A DNA stretch of 64,000 nucleotides from Microbacterium sp. 3J1 (GCF_001049495.1 NZ_CDWI01000011.1:496001-560000), one strand, 5' to 3'; positions 1 to 14,583 are shown, counted from the first letter of the stretch. A program made the numbers and translations. The notes: generated by a model not told the origin, from the sequence alone.

Positions 1-305
1 AGAGCGGCTTCCTCTGCGACTCGTCTGATCTCGTCCTCAGCCTGGGAGATCTCCCACGACAGGTGCAGAGAGACACCGAGCAGCAGCACGATGGCGAGCG
101 AGAAGAGGAGGTTCGCCGGGACTTGTACGCCGAGCGTCGCGGTCGCCCACAGGAGGAGTTGCGGGAAGAGTCCGAGGATGAGCACGCAGAGAGCGATCAC
201 GATCCACATGACCGCGTACTTCTCTCGGATCCGACGGGCGATGAGCATCCAGAGGACGAGCACGAGAATCGCCAGCGAGAGAGCGATTCCGACGAAGATG
301 ATCAT
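1..305 (-). CDS. DUF2304 family membrane protein (3' end cut by window edge)
   Basis: The visible 101 codons start at ATG 305 and run off the left edge without a stop. The protein opens with a hydrophobic helix (MIIFVGIALSLAILVLVLWM), a short basic loop (RRIREKY), then two more hydrophobic segments, followed by a charged helix rich in Glu and Arg. This three-helix layout of about 110-120 residues is typical of DUF2304 proteins, which commonly sit beside dolichyl-phosphate-mannose-synthase-like GT2 enzymes. The start codon overlaps the stop of the upstream GT2 gene by four bases (ATGA), so the two are translationally coupled. A role in membrane anchoring or lipid-linked sugar handling is inference from context. 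Confidence 0.75.
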   Translation of the reverse strand, partial: MIIFVGIALSLAILVLVLWMLIARRIREKYAVMWIVIALCVLILGLFPQLLLWATATLGVQVPANLLFSLAIVLLLGVSLHLSWEISQAEDEIRRVAEEAA

Positions 306-1048
306 GCGGGGGTCTCTCCCGAGATGCTGCGCGGCCGTGTGATCGAGCCGCGGACGAGTGCGAGGCCGAGTGCGAACACCGACCTCAAGAGGTAGATCGA
401 TGCGCCGATGGGGCCTTGGCTGGGCGTGCCGTGCGTGCGCGGTCGCATCGCCACGGGGATCTGGGTCGCCGTGAGGCCTGCATGACATGCGGCGACGAGG
501 GAATCGATCGTGTCGCCGAGATACTCGGCCGGGTAGTAGTCGACGTACTGGGCGATGGCGCGCCGGTTCGCCGCGCGGAAACCGCTGGTCACGTCCGTGA
601 GGCGTGTCTTGGCGACCTTGGAGACGGTCCTCGCCAGGAAGACCATCGCCCACCGGCGCGGTCCCTTCACCGAGTAGTCGCCCACGTCGGCGAAGCGCGC
701 TCCGATCGAGATGTCGGCAGCCTCCAGCCCGCTGAGCACCCTGTCGATGTCGGCGGGATTGTGCTGTCCGTCGGCGTCGACCTGAATGGCCCGCTCGTAC
801 CCCATGCGCTGGGCGTACGTGAATCCGGTGCGCATCGCGCCGCCCACCCCGAGATTGAACGGCAGCGTCATAACGCGTGCGCCGGCAGCCCTGGCCACCT
901 TCGCGGTGTCGTCCGTCGAGCCGTCGTCGATCACGAGCACATCGTACGAAGGGCTCGCCTGCAGGATCTCCGTGACGGTCGCTCCGACGTTCCTCGCTTC
1001 ATTCCAAGCAGGCACGATGACCAGCGTCTGATCCTTCGCAGAGTTCAT
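302..1048 (-). CDS. GT2 glycosyltransferase, dolichyl-phosphate mannose synthase-like
   Basis: The 248-residue protein is a soluble GT-A glycosyltransferase of family 2. It has the nucleotide-sugar motif VIDDGSTDDT near residue 40 and the metal-binding DADGQHNP near residue 92. The stretch LTDVTSGFRAANRRAI near residue 150 is typical of DPM1-like enzymes, which move a sugar from a nucleotide to polyprenyl phosphate at the inner membrane face. There is no C-terminal membrane segment; the DUF2304 partner, whose start overlaps this stop, may supply membrane contact. It lies 36 bases downstream of the secreted repeat-protein gene and may be cotranscribed with it. The exact sugar is not readable from sequence. 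Confidence 0.85.
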   Translation of the reverse strand: MNSAKDQTLVIVPAWNEARNVGATVTEILQASPSYDVLVIDDGSTDDTAKVARAAGARVMTLPFNLGVGGAMRTGFTYAQRMGYERAIQVDADGQHNPADIDRVLSGLEAADISIGARFADVGDYSVKGPRRWAMVFLARTVSKVAKTRLTDVTSGFRAANRRAIAQYVDYYPAEYLGDTIDSLVAACHAGLTATQIPVAMRPRTHGTPSQGPIGASIYLLRSVFALGLALVRGSITRPRSISGETPA

Positions 1049-1084
1049 GCTTCTACGATCCCACAGTCGCGGAGGTTCTCCGGC

Positions 1085-3352
1085 TCACGGAATCGGGGTG
1101 CCGATCGAATACCCGGCCTTGAGGTCGGCAGCGAGCGTGATGATCGGCGGCAGGCTTCCCTGACCGAGGCGCACGAGGCTCGCGTACGACTGGACGTGGT
1201 GGAGCTGAGCGTCGGTGTACCGGTACACCTCGCCCTCTCCGGCGAACTGCACGAAGGTGCCGCTCGCGAGGACGGGAGACCCGAACTTGTACATCGACTT
1301 CCAGTCCGACTTGAGCTCGAGGACCGAGGGGACGCGGCCCCCGTTCAGCGTCAGAAGCGTGGCGTAGTCCCGGACGTGGCGAAGCTGACCGGCGGAGTTC
1401 TGATAGACCTCCGACTGTCCGGTGAACTTCACGAAGACACCGTCCTCGAGGTGGGGGCCCGTCAGGAAGTCGTTCACAGTGGCACGCGACCAGTTCACGA
1501 GAGTGAGCGGGCGCGACCCGTTGAGCTGCTGCAGAAGCGCATAGCTCCGGACATGACGCAGCTTGCCGCCCTCCAGTGCGTACACCTCGGGGGACGCGGG
1601 CACCTGGAAGAACAGCGGAGAGGCCTGGGACGACGACGAGACGGTGAAAGCGCCGCAGTCCGGGGCTGAGAGCTTGACGGGGGTGACGCCGCCCAGCGCA
1701 GTCCCAGAGACCGCCACGAGTCGGCCGGCGGAGGCCACATACGTGGTGGCGCCGCACTGGACGATGGGCGTCAGGCTGCCGGCGAGACGGGGATTGGGCG
1801 CCAGCGACGCATCCGGCAGGATGGCGTAGCTCGTCGCTCCGAACTCGCCGGCCAGCGCGAAGCTGGGGATGCGCAGCAGGCTGCCGCTCGGGAGAGCCAC
1901 CTGCACGTCGCCGGACGAAGCCGCGCGCACCAGGGTGTTCGCCGCGATGATCGCGGGACCGTGCGGAAGGGCCTTCGCGGGGGCCGACGGCATGTAGGCG
2001 ACGTAGCCGGGCGTGCCCTTGGACACCGACTGCCAGGTGGCGTAGGTCGCGATGTGGCGTTTGGTGCCCTTGTCGAAGAGGTAGAGCTCTGGGCCGTCCC
2101 ACACGCGGAAGAAGTCGGCGACGTCCGCGCCCGGGGTGAACCGGTCGAGCAGCGACGCGTCCACGTTGACGTACGACGGGAAGGAGTACCCGAATCTCGT
2201 GATCTGGTCAGGGCTGGTGAACCGATGCTTGGTTCCGTCGGGATCGAGGATGTAGAGAGTCCCGGTGCGCGCATCGTGCACGTAGCGGGAGACGTCCGAC
2301 CCGGTGGGAATCCGGTCGACGTACGAGGCCGGAACCGATGCGACGCCTCCGAGCCGCGACTGGAAGGCGGCCAGGTCCTCCAGGTTGCCGACTCGCCACT
2401 TGAGCCCGCCGGAGAGCAGATACACATTCGTCTGCCCCACGCCCTGCACGAGCGGCGCGGACTGGGTGCTGCCGAACCAGTCGGTGAAGAACTGGTAGAA
2501 GTTCCGGTTCCCGTGCGCGGAGCAGTTGTCGCCCTCGCCGTATCCCGCGAGGATCGCGGCGCGGTTCGGCTGGTACGGCGTGTAGTAGTACAGTGCGGCC
2601 GTCGCCGTGTTCTCGACGTACACGGGGGAGGAGCCGCAGGCGCGATCGGGGTTGTACAGGATGTTCCACGTCTTGCCCGGCGCGTAGTAAGTGAACCAGC
2701 GGCCCTCGGCGTAGATCTTCATCTGACGCGCGGCGCCGTACACCTGATAGAAGAAGCCGGCGTAGTTGGGGTCGCAGCCTGCGGTGTCGGGGCATCCCTG
2801 GCCCATCGCGGCGTTGAAGCGGCCGATGCCGGGGTAGGTCATCGTGACGAGGCTCTGCTCCTTCTCGAGCATGACGATGAGCACCTGCGGATTGATGCCG
2901 CACGATTGCGCCACCTTGTAGATGATCGTCGCGGCGGACTCGTTGCCGGCGCCTGCATACCCTCGGCAGTAGTTGTCGGCGGGCCGCGTCGGCGTGTTCT
3001 GGCGCCAGTCCTTCAGACACGTGTACCCGGAACGGCACGCCTTCACCTTGCCGCGCAGGAAGCTGTCGATCTGGCCGACATCCATCGTCGCGGGATTGAA
3101 GAACACGGCGTCGGCGATGATGTTGCCCGGTCGGAAGAGCGCGAGATTCGCCGTCTTGGCTATCCCGGTCGCGGCTGACCCCTGCGCGGCCGCGACTGTC
3201 GCGCTCGACGCCACGGTCGAGAGGGCGCCGGAGGACGGCACCGGCGCAGCGCTCGCTGCGGTCGGGGTCGCGACGAGGAGCGAGACGGAGAAGACGATGG
3301 CCGCCGCGCTGGCGATGAGGCCGCGCACACGTGGGGATTTTGAGCCGGTCAC
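1085..3352 (-). CDS. Secreted surface protein: lysozyme-like domain plus about six C-terminal repeats
   Basis: I place the start at GTG 3352, giving 755 residues. It is followed at once by a classical signal peptide (basic SKSPRVRGL, hydrophobic core, ASAA cleavage region). CACAAT lies six bases upstream, which fits a leaderless start; longer readings extend through the promoter. Residues about 75-300 form a Cys-rich domain with KEQSLVTMTYP and YGAARQMKIYAEG, resembling muramidase/lysozyme-like folds of actinobacterial exoproteins. The rest contains at least six units of the form VY-x-hydrophobic-x4-L-R/H-H-V-x-S/D-Y-A-L-L, for example GGKLRHVRSYALLQQLNG and AGQLRHVRDYATLLTLNG. These are likely wall- or glycan-binding modules. 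The position beside rhamnose genes supports a cell-wall role. The enzymatic assignment is tentative. Confidence 0.7.
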   Translation of the reverse strand: MTGSKSPRVRGLIASAAAIVFSVSLLVATPTAASAAPVPSSGALSTVASSATVAAAQGSAATGIAKTANLALFRPGNIIADAVFFNPATMDVGQIDSFLRGKVKACRSGYTCLKDWRQNTPTRPADNYCRGYAGAGNESAATIIYKVAQSCGINPQVLIVMLEKEQSLVTMTYPGIGRFNAAMGQGCPDTAGCDPNYAGFFYQVYGAARQMKIYAEGRWFTYYAPGKTWNILYNPDRACGSSPVYVENTATAALYYYTPYQPNRAAILAGYGEGDNCSAHGNRNFYQFFTDWFGSTQSAPLVQGVGQTNVYLLSGGLKWRVGNLEDLAAFQSRLGGVASVPASYVDRIPTGSDVSRYVHDARTGTLYILDPDGTKHRFTSPDQITRFGYSFPSYVNVDASLLDRFTPGADVADFFRVWDGPELYLFDKGTKRHIATYATWQSVSKGTPGYVAYMPSAPAKALPHGPAIIAANTLVRAASSGDVQVALPSGSLLRIPSFALAGEFGATSYAILPDASLAPNPRLAGSLTPIVQCGATTYVASAGRLVAVSGTALGGVTPVKLSAPDCGAFTVSSSSQASPLFFQVPASPEVYALEGGKLRHVRSYALLQQLNGSRPLTLVNWSRATVNDFLTGPHLEDGVFVKFTGQSEVYQNSAGQLRHVRDYATLLTLNGGRVPSVLELKSDWKSMYKFGSPVLASGTFVQFAGEGEVYRYTDAQLHHVQSYASLVRLGQGSLPPIITLAADLKAGYSIGTPIP

Positions 3353-3393
3353 CTGCTCATTGTGACGGAAATCAACTGATGATGCCAGTGTGA

Positions 3394-5325
<1,932 letters not shown>

Positions 5326-5328
5326 AGC

Positions 5329-6740
5329 GTGGGTGACATCGAGTTCGGCAAGCCGTTGAGCAGGACGGAGACGACGATCCCCGGGCTGGTGGTCTTCGAT
5401 CTCCCCGTGCATGGCGACTCGCGAGGCTGGTTCAAGGAGAACTGGCAGCGCGAGAAGATGACCGCCGCCGGGCTCCCGGACTTCGGTCCCGTGCAGAACA
5501 ACGTCTCCTTCAACGACGCGGTGGGGACAACTCGGGGCATCCACGCCGAGCCCTGGGACAAGTGGGTCTCGGTCGCCACCGGACGCATCTTCGGCGCCTG
5601 GGTGGACCTGCGCGAAGGGCCGACCTTCGGCGCCGTCTTCACGACGGAGCTGGACCCGTCGAAGGCGATCTTCGTGCCTCGTGGCGTCGGCAACTCGTAC
5701 CAGACGCTCGAGCCGGACACTGCGTACACCTATCTCGTGAACGACCACTGGTCGCCGGACGCCGCATACTCGTTCCTCAACCTCGCGGACGAGACCGCAG
5801 CCGTCGAATGGCCGATCCCTCTGTCGGATGCCGAGGTCTCGGCGAAGGACCTCGGTCACCCCCGCCTCGCCGACGTGCAGCCGATCGCCGCACGGAAGAC
5901 GCTGATCGTGGGCGCCGGCGGACAGCTGGGCACCGCACTGCGTGGCGAGTTCGACGGACTCGACCACGTCGAGTGGACCACTCGCGACGAGTTCGATCTG
6001 GGCGCGCCCGATCTCGCCGGCGCGCGGCGCTGGCGCGACTACGACACGATCATCAACGCCGCCGCCTATACGGCGGTGGATCAGGCGGAGACGCCCGAAG
6101 GACGCACGGCGTCATGGGCGGTGAACGCCGCCGGCCCCGCTGCACTGGCTCGGATCGCTGCAGAGAACGGCATCACGCTCGTGCACGTGTCGAGCGACTA
6201 CGTGTTCGACGGGTCCTCGGAGCGGCCCTACCGGGAGAGCGATCCGCTCGGCCCCCTCGGCGTGTACGGGCAGTCCAAGGCGGCGGGAGACCTCGCGGTC
6301 TCCACCGCGCCGCGGCACTACATCGTGCGCACCTCGTGGGTGATCGGCAGTGGTGGCAACTTCGTGCGCACCATGGCTTCGCTCGCCGAGCGGGGCATCG
6401 ACCCCAAGGTCGTGGACGACCAGCGCGGGCGGCTGACATTCGCATCGCAGATCGCCGCGTTCATCCGGCACCTCCTCGAGGTCCGTCCCGACTACGGCGT
6501 GTACAACCTCACGTCGGAGGGCGACGTCGTGACCTGGGCGGACATCGCCCGTCAGGTGTTCGAGCTCACGGGCCACGATCCGGCTCGGGTGACCGGAGTC
6601 TCCACCGAGGACTACTTCGCCTCGGCATCCGCTCCCGTCGCTCCACGCCCGCTGTACAGCGTCCTCGATCTCGCACGTACGCGGTCCTGCGGATTCGTCC
6701 CCCGCCAGAGCGACGAGCTGCTCCGGGAGTACCTCGTTCC

Positions 6741-6744
<4 letters not shown>
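5329..6744 (+). CDS. rmlC-rmlD: Bifunctional RmlC-RmlD fusion: dTDP-4-keto-rhamnose 3,5-epimerase / reductase
   Basis: One 471-residue protein carries the last two steps of dTDP-rhamnose synthesis. Residues 1 to about 185 are a cupin RmlC epimerase, with the active-site region TTRGIHAEPWDKW (catalytic His) and the strand VDLREGPTFG. From about residue 188 an RmlD reductase follows: LIVGAGGQLGTAL binds NAD(P)H, NAAAYTAVDQAE is the family motif, and SSDYVFDG with YGQSKAAGD supplies the Tyr-x3-Lys pair. The junction is only a few residues long and there is no internal stop or frameshift. The start is GTG 5329, three bases after the rmlB stop. Its TGA overlaps the next gene by four bases (GTGA). 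Confidence 0.93.
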
Positions 6745-10114
<3,370 letters not shown>

Positions 10115-10124
10115 ACTCGACACC

Positions 10125-10916
10125 GTGAGTCACGATGCTGTCGGGGCGCCGGGCACCCCGCGGCGGTACCTGCATTCGCTGTGGCTGCTGTCGGCCCGCG
10201 ACCTCAAGGTCCGGTACGCGACGAGCTTCCTCGGCTACCTCTGGTCGGTGCTCGATCCGCTCGTGATGAGCGCGATCTACTGGTTCGTCTTCACGCAGGT
10301 CTTCCACCGCAGCGTGGGGGAGGACCCCTACATCGTGTTCCTCATCGTGGCGCTGCTGCCCTGGGTGTGGTTCAACTCGTCTGTCGGCGACTTCACCCGT
10401 GCGTTCCGCAAGGACTCGCGTCTGGTGCGATCGACCGCGATACCGCGGTCGATCTGGGTGAATCGCATCGTGCTCAGCAAGGGCATCGAGTTCCTGTTTT
10501 CGCTCCCGGTGCTCGTGCTGTTCGCCGTGTTCAGCGGTGCCACCGTCACCTGGTCGCTGCTGTGGTTCCCCGTCGCGATGGTGATGCAGACCGTGCTCCT
10601 CGTCGGGCTGGGGCTGCTCGTGGCTCCGCTGTGCGTGCTGTACGCCGACCTCGAACGGACGACCGCCCTGATCCTGCGGGCACTCTTCTACGCCTCGCCG
10701 GTCATCTACAGCTTTAACGACCTGCCCGCCCCGTTCGACACGATCGGTGCCTTCAATCCGCTTGCCGGGATCTTCACGCTCTACCGGGTGGGTTTCTTCC
10801 CCGACCTCTGGGAGCCGATCCCCGTCCTCATCAGCGCGGTGATGTGCGTCGCCATCCTCGCGCTGGGAATGTGGACGTTCCGCGGGCTCGAGCGACCCGT
10901 GCTGAAGGAGCTGTGA
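10125..10916 (+). CDS. wzm: ABC-2 type polysaccharide export permease (Wzm-like)
   Basis: The 263-residue inner-membrane protein has about six transmembrane helices and the N-terminal pattern of polysaccharide/teichoic acid export permeases (LLSARDLKVRYATSFLGYLW, then the first helix). LLPWVWFNSSVGDFTRAF and the late FNPLAGIFTLYRVGFFP are family landmarks. It pairs with the ATPase encoded directly downstream, whose ATG overlaps this TGA by one base. It most likely flips a lipid-linked glycan, the probable cargo being the rhamnose/galactofuranose/pseudaminate polymer of this region. Confidence 0.92.
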   Translation: MSHDAVGAPGTPRRYLHSLWLLSARDLKVRYATSFLGYLWSVLDPLVMSAIYWFVFTQVFHRSVGEDPYIVFLIVALLPWVWFNSSVGDFTRAFRKDSRLVRSTAIPRSIWVNRIVLSKGIEFLFSLPVLVLFAVFSGATVTWSLLWFPVAMVMQTVLLVGLGLLVAPLCVLYADLERTTALILRALFYASPVIYSFNDLPAPFDTIGAFNPLAGIFTLYRVGFFPDLWEPIPVLISAVMCVAILALGMWTFRGLERPVLKEL

Positions 10917-11650
10917 TGCCGCCGGCCATCGAGGTGCGCGGGCTGGGAGTCCGCTTCCGCCGCAACCGCCGGGGACGGCGGAGCTTCAAGGACCTGTTCT
11001 CCGGAGCCTCTCGACGATCGCGTCCCGGTGAGTTCTGGGCGCTGCGCGACGTGACGTTCACCGTGCAGCCGGGGGAGTCGATCGGGGTCGTCGGGCGTAA
11101 CGGCCAGGGCAAGTCGACGCTGCTGCGCCTCGTGGCCGGGGTGCTGCTCTCCGACGAGGGGACAGTGAAGGTCAACGGCGGTGTCGCCCCGCTCATCGAG
11201 ATCACCGGCGGCTTCGTCGGCGACCTCACGGTGAGGGAGAATGTGCGGCTGACCGCCGGCCTGCACGGCATGTCGCGCGACGAGGTCTCCCGCCGCTACG
11301 ACGGCATCATCGCGTTCGCGGAGCTCGCCGGTTTCGAGGACACCCCCTACAAGCACCTCTCCAACGGGATGAAGGTGCGACTGGCCTTCTCCGTCGTCTC
11401 GCAGCTCGACGAGCCGATCCTCCTCGTGGACGAGGTGCTGGCGGTCGGCGACAAGGCCTTCCGAGACAAGTGCTACAAGCGCATCGACGAGCTGCTCGCC
11501 GAGGGACGCACGCTGTTCTTCGTCAGCCACAACGAGCGGGACCTGCGGCGCTTCTGCACGCGCGGGCTCTATCTCGACAAGGGGGAGCTCGTGCTGGACG
11601 CGCCGATCACGGACGTGCTCGACCGGTACAACGCGGACTACAACTCCTGA
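10916..11650 (+). CDS. wzt: ABC polysaccharide export ATPase (Wzt-like, no carbohydrate-binding tail)
   Basis: The 244-residue ATPase has Walker A GRNGQGKST near residue 60, the polysaccharide-exporter signature LSNGMKVRL in place of LSGGQ, Walker B ILLVDEVLAVGD and the switch His in FFVSHNE. It lacks the C-terminal carbohydrate-binding domain of long Wzt proteins, so export is probably not gated by recognition of a chain terminator. The start overlaps the permease stop. It ends 31 bases before the convergent stop of the cytidylyltransferase gene. Confidence 0.93.
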   Translation: MPPAIEVRGLGVRFRRNRRGRRSFKDLFSGASRRSRPGEFWALRDVTFTVQPGESIGVVGRNGQGKSTLLRLVAGVLLSDEGTVKVNGGVAPLIEITGGFVGDLTVRENVRLTAGLHGMSRDEVSRRYDGIIAFAELAGFEDTPYKHLSNGMKVRLAFSVVSQLDEPILLVDEVLAVGDKAFRDKCYKRIDELLAEGRTLFFVSHNERDLRRFCTRGLYLDKGELVLDAPITDVLDRYNADYNS

Positions 11651-11681
11651 AGCCGGAGGAGTGGGCGAGGGAGCGGGACGC

Positions 11682-12413
11682 TCATTCTCCGAGCTTCTTC
11701 TGCTCCACGTGCGCGTTGATCGACGCGAGCGCCGGATGCTCGTCCAGGATCGCGATGATGTCGGCAGCCCCGAGGGCCGCGGCGTCATGCTTCTCGATGA
11801 GCTCCCGTACGACGACGAGGTCGTCGGCGGTATCGACGGTCAGACGGTAGTGAGACGCGTCCGAGGCGTGCAGGACGGCGTGGAGCCGGGTGCGCCCGCT
11901 GCGGTTGCGGTACAGGTAGGGCGTCACGTGCTCGCGCTCGGTCGGGTCCGACGATCGGGCGTCGGCGTCGAGGAGCGCGGCGGTCGAGAACACCTCGAAG
12001 TCGAAGCCGCGGGGGTAGGTCCGCTCGATCACGTTGGAGACGTACGCCGTCGGGTCATCCAGGTCGGTGTAGCGCCGGACCCCCTCGTCGATGAGGGCCG
12101 GGTCGATGAGGGGGCAGTCCGACGTCACCCTGACGACGGCATCCAGGTCGCTCTCGGTCGCCGCTCCGGCGAATCGACTCAGCACGTCCGCCTCGCTGCC
12201 GCGGAACACCTCGACGCCGCGGGATCGGGCCAGCGACTCGATCGGGTCGTCCGTCGTGTTCGTGGTCGTCGCCACGACCACGGGAAGGCCCGTTCGGAGC
12301 AGCCGGTCGATGTGATGATCGAGCAGTGATCGGCCGCCGGCGGGGAGCAGCACCTTGCCGGGGAGGCGGGTGCTCGTCATCCGCGCCTGCGTGATGATGC
12401 CGATCCGTGTCAA
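11682..12413 (-). CDS. SpsF-type cytidylyltransferase, probable CMP-pseudaminic acid synthetase
   Basis: The 243-residue nucleotidyltransferase probably activates pseudaminic acid with CTP (the PseF step). It has the N-terminal motif TQARMTSTRLPGKVLLP, typical of SpsF-like CTP transferases rather than the RIPRKN motif of classical NeuA/PseF. VTSDCPLIDP near residue 95 holds the metal-binding Asp, and LTVDTADDL is near residue 205. The start is TTG 12413, whose TTGA overlaps the pseC stop; no other plausible start fits the conserved N-terminus. It is the third gene of pseB-pseC-cytidylyltransferase. The function rests on domain plus context. Confidence 0.8.
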   Translation of the reverse strand: MTRIGIITQARMTSTRLPGKVLLPAGGRSLLDHHIDRLLRTGLPVVVATTTNTTDDPIESLARSRGVEVFRGSEADVLSRFAGAATESDLDAVVRVTSDCPLIDPALIDEGVRRYTDLDDPTAYVSNVIERTYPRGFDFEVFSTAALLDADARSSDPTEREHVTPYLYRNRSGRTRLHAVLHASDASHYRLTVDTADDLVVVRELIEKHDAAALGAADIIAILDEHPALASINAHVEQKKLGE

Positions 12414-13534
12414 CGAAGCGCCTCGGTGAGCGCGTCGACGACCTGGTCCACCTGCGAACCCGTGAGCTCGGGGTGGATCGGCAGCGACAGCTCCTCCTGA
12501 TAGAAAGCCTCCGCATTCGGGCACATGCCGCGGCGGTAGCCGGCGTCCGCGTAGACGGGGTGCCAGTACACCGGCATGTAGTTCACCTGGACTCCGACAC
12601 CGAGCTCCCGCATACGATCGAAGACCTCGCGACGGCGACCCTCGAGGATCCGCACCGGGTAGAGGTGGCGCATCGCGTCGACATCGCCGCGCTGGACGGG
12701 CGTGGTGACCCCATCGATGCCGGCGAGCGCCTCGTCGTACCGGCGGGTGATCTCGGCCCGGCGACGTTTGAAGGCCTCGAGTCGAGAGAGCTGCGAGAGC
12801 CCCAGCGCGCACGCGATGTCGGTCAGCCGGTAGTTCACCCCGAACTCGTGCACCTCCTGGTGCCAGCTTCCTTCGCCGAGTACTCGGAAGCGCTCGGGAT
12901 CACGGACGAGGCCGATGTTGTGGAACTCCTGCGCGCGCTGCGCGATCTCCGGGTCTCTTGCCACGACCGCGCCGCCCTCGCCCGTGGTGAGGTTCTTCGT
13001 CGGGAAGAACGAGAGCGTCGTGATGTCGGCCAGGTCGCCGACCGGTCGGCCCTTGTACGTGCTGCCGATCGAGTGCGCTGCGTCGTCGAGCACGAGCGCG
13101 CCGACACGCGAGGCGGATGCCGCGAGCCGGTCGTAGTCGGCGGGGTGGCCGGCATAGTCCACCGCGGCGATCACCCGGGTGCTCTCGTCCACGAGTGCAT
13201 CGACGGCGTCAGGATCGATCAGGGCGGTGTCCGCCTCGACGTCCGCGAAGACTATCCGCGCGCCGAGCATGGATGCCGTCGCCGTCGTCGCGATGAAGGT
13301 CATGGGGGTGGAGATCACGACATCACCGGCGGTCACACCGGCGGCCGCGTAGGCCATGTGCAGGGCCGCGGTGCCGGACGTCGCCGTCACTGCCCGGTGC
13401 CCGCCCGTGATCTCACCGAGCCGCTTCTCGAACGCGGCGACGGCGGGTCCGGTGGTGAGCCAGTCGCCACGGAGCACGTCGACGACCGCCTGGATGTCGT
13501 CCTCGGAGATGGACTGCCGACCGTAGGGGAGCAT
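12410..13534 (-). CDS. pseC: UDP-4-amino-4,6-dideoxy-L-AltNAc aminotransferase PseC
   Basis: This 374-residue PLP-dependent DegT/DnrJ/EryC1 aminotransferase acts on the 4-keto sugar made by PseB, using glutamate as donor. Typical features are GDWLTTGPAVAAFEKRL near the N-terminus, ATSGTAALHMA near residue 55, VLDDAAHSIGS with the PLP-contacting Asp, and SFFPTKNLTTGEGG carrying the Schiff-base Lys. I chose ATG 13534 (MLPYGRQSIS): it lies two bases after the pseB stop, and the longer reading adds low-complexity residues from inside pseB. The TGA overlaps the next start. Confidence 0.92.
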   Translation of the reverse strand: MLPYGRQSISEDDIQAVVDVLRGDWLTTGPAVAAFEKRLGEITGGHRAVTATSGTAALHMAYAAAGVTAGDVVISTPMTFIATTATASMLGARIVFADVEADTALIDPDAVDALVDESTRVIAAVDYAGHPADYDRLAASASRVGALVLDDAAHSIGSTYKGRPVGDLADITTLSFFPTKNLTTGEGGAVVARDPEIAQRAQEFHNIGLVRDPERFRVLGEGSWHQEVHEFGVNYRLTDIACALGLSQLSRLEAFKRRRAEITRRYDEALAGIDGVTTPVQRGDVDAMRHLYPVRILEGRRREVFDRMRELGVGVQVNYMPVYWHPVYADAGYRRGMCPNAEAFYQEELSLPIHPELTGSQVDQVVDALTEALR

Positions 13535-13536
13535 CG

Positions 13537-14526
13537 TCAGATCCCCGCCTCGATGATCTCCGCGATCTCCTGCTGCGAATACCACTCGTCGTTGCTGTCG
13601 GATCGGTACGCGAAGCCCTCGGGCACCGGCACCGCGTCCCGCGGCACCTGGTAGCCCCAGGAGGCGAGGTCGGGCTGGATGATGAAGTACTTGCCCTCGG
13701 CGACGACGACCGCGCGACGTCCCTCTTCGGGGCTGATCATCTCCTCGTGGAGCTTCTCACCCGGTCGCAGGCCCACGTCGACGAGCTCCGCTCCGGGCAC
13801 GACGGCGTGAGCGAGGTCGGTCACCTTCATCGAGGGGATGCGCGGGACCAGCAGCTCGCCACCCTGCATCAGCTCGAACGTGTCGACGACCATCTCGACG
13901 GCCTGGGGCAGCGTGATGAAGAACCTCGTGCACCGCAGGTCGGTGATCGGCAGCGGCTTGCCCTCCGCGCCGAGTCTCTCGAAGAAGGGGATCACCGAGC
14001 CGCGGGATCCCATCACGTTGCCGTACCGGACCACCGCGAAACGCGTGTCGTAGGCGGCTGCGTAGTGGTTGCCGGTGATGAACAGCTTGTCGGCCGTGAG
14101 CTTCGTCGCTCCGTACAGGTTGATCGGGCTCGACGCCTTGTCGGTCGACAGGGCGACCACGCGCTTGACTCCCGCGTCTATCGACGCCTCGATCACGTTC
14201 TGACTTCCGAGGACGTTCGTCTTCACGAATTCGAACGGGTTGTACTCGGCGGTGTCCACCTGCTTGAGCGCGGCGGCGTGCACGACGTAGTCGACGCCGT
14301 GCAGCGCCCGGGCGAGGCGGCGCTCGTCGCGGATGTCGCCGATGAACCACCGCAGACGCGGGTCGTCTCCGAACTGCTGCCTGACCTCGTACTGCTTGAG
14401 CTCGTCCCGCGAGAAGATGACCAGACGGCGAGGATTGATATGCGTCAGGGCATGGCGGATGAAGGCCTTGCCGAACGATCCGGTGCCGCCGGTGATGAGG
14501 ATGCTGGAGCCCTCGAGAACCGACAC
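13537..14526 (-). CDS. pseB: UDP-GlcNAc 4,6-dehydratase (inverting) PseB
   Basis: The 329-residue enzyme starts pseudaminic acid synthesis from UDP-GlcNAc by 4,6-dehydration and C5 epimerisation. It carries ITGGTGSFGKAFIRHAL (NADP binding), HAAALKQVDTAEYNPFEF and STDKASSPINLYGATKL with the Tyr-x3-Lys pair, all diagnostic of the PseB/FlaA1 group. YGNVMGSRGSVIPFF and LRPGEKLHEEMI are later markers. GTG 14526 has GAGGAG upstream. It is the first gene of a three-gene minus-strand operon and faces pseG-pseH across a 111-base divergent spacer. Confidence 0.95.
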   Translation of the reverse strand: MSVLEGSSILITGGTGSFGKAFIRHALTHINPRRLVIFSRDELKQYEVRQQFGDDPRLRWFIGDIRDERRLARALHGVDYVVHAAALKQVDTAEYNPFEFVKTNVLGSQNVIEASIDAGVKRVVALSTDKASSPINLYGATKLTADKLFITGNHYAAAYDTRFAVVRYGNVMGSRGSVIPFFERLGAEGKPLPITDLRCTRFFITLPQAVEMVVDTFELMQGGELLVPRIPSMKVTDLAHAVVPGAELVDVGLRPGEKLHEEMISPEEGRRAVVVAEGKYFIIQPDLASWGYQVPRDAVPVPEGFAYRSDSNDEWYSQQEIAEIIEAGI

Positions 14527-14583
14527 TCTGTCTCCTCAGCGTTGTCGTGTGGCGCGGATTCTCGGGTTGAATCACGCCCGGCC

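Noticed and set aside
11655..11681. Small GAGCG/CGCTC hairpin between wzt and the cytidylyltransferase gene as a terminator
   Set aside because: The stem is only five base pairs with a 3-base loop, which is likely by chance in this GC-rich DNA.
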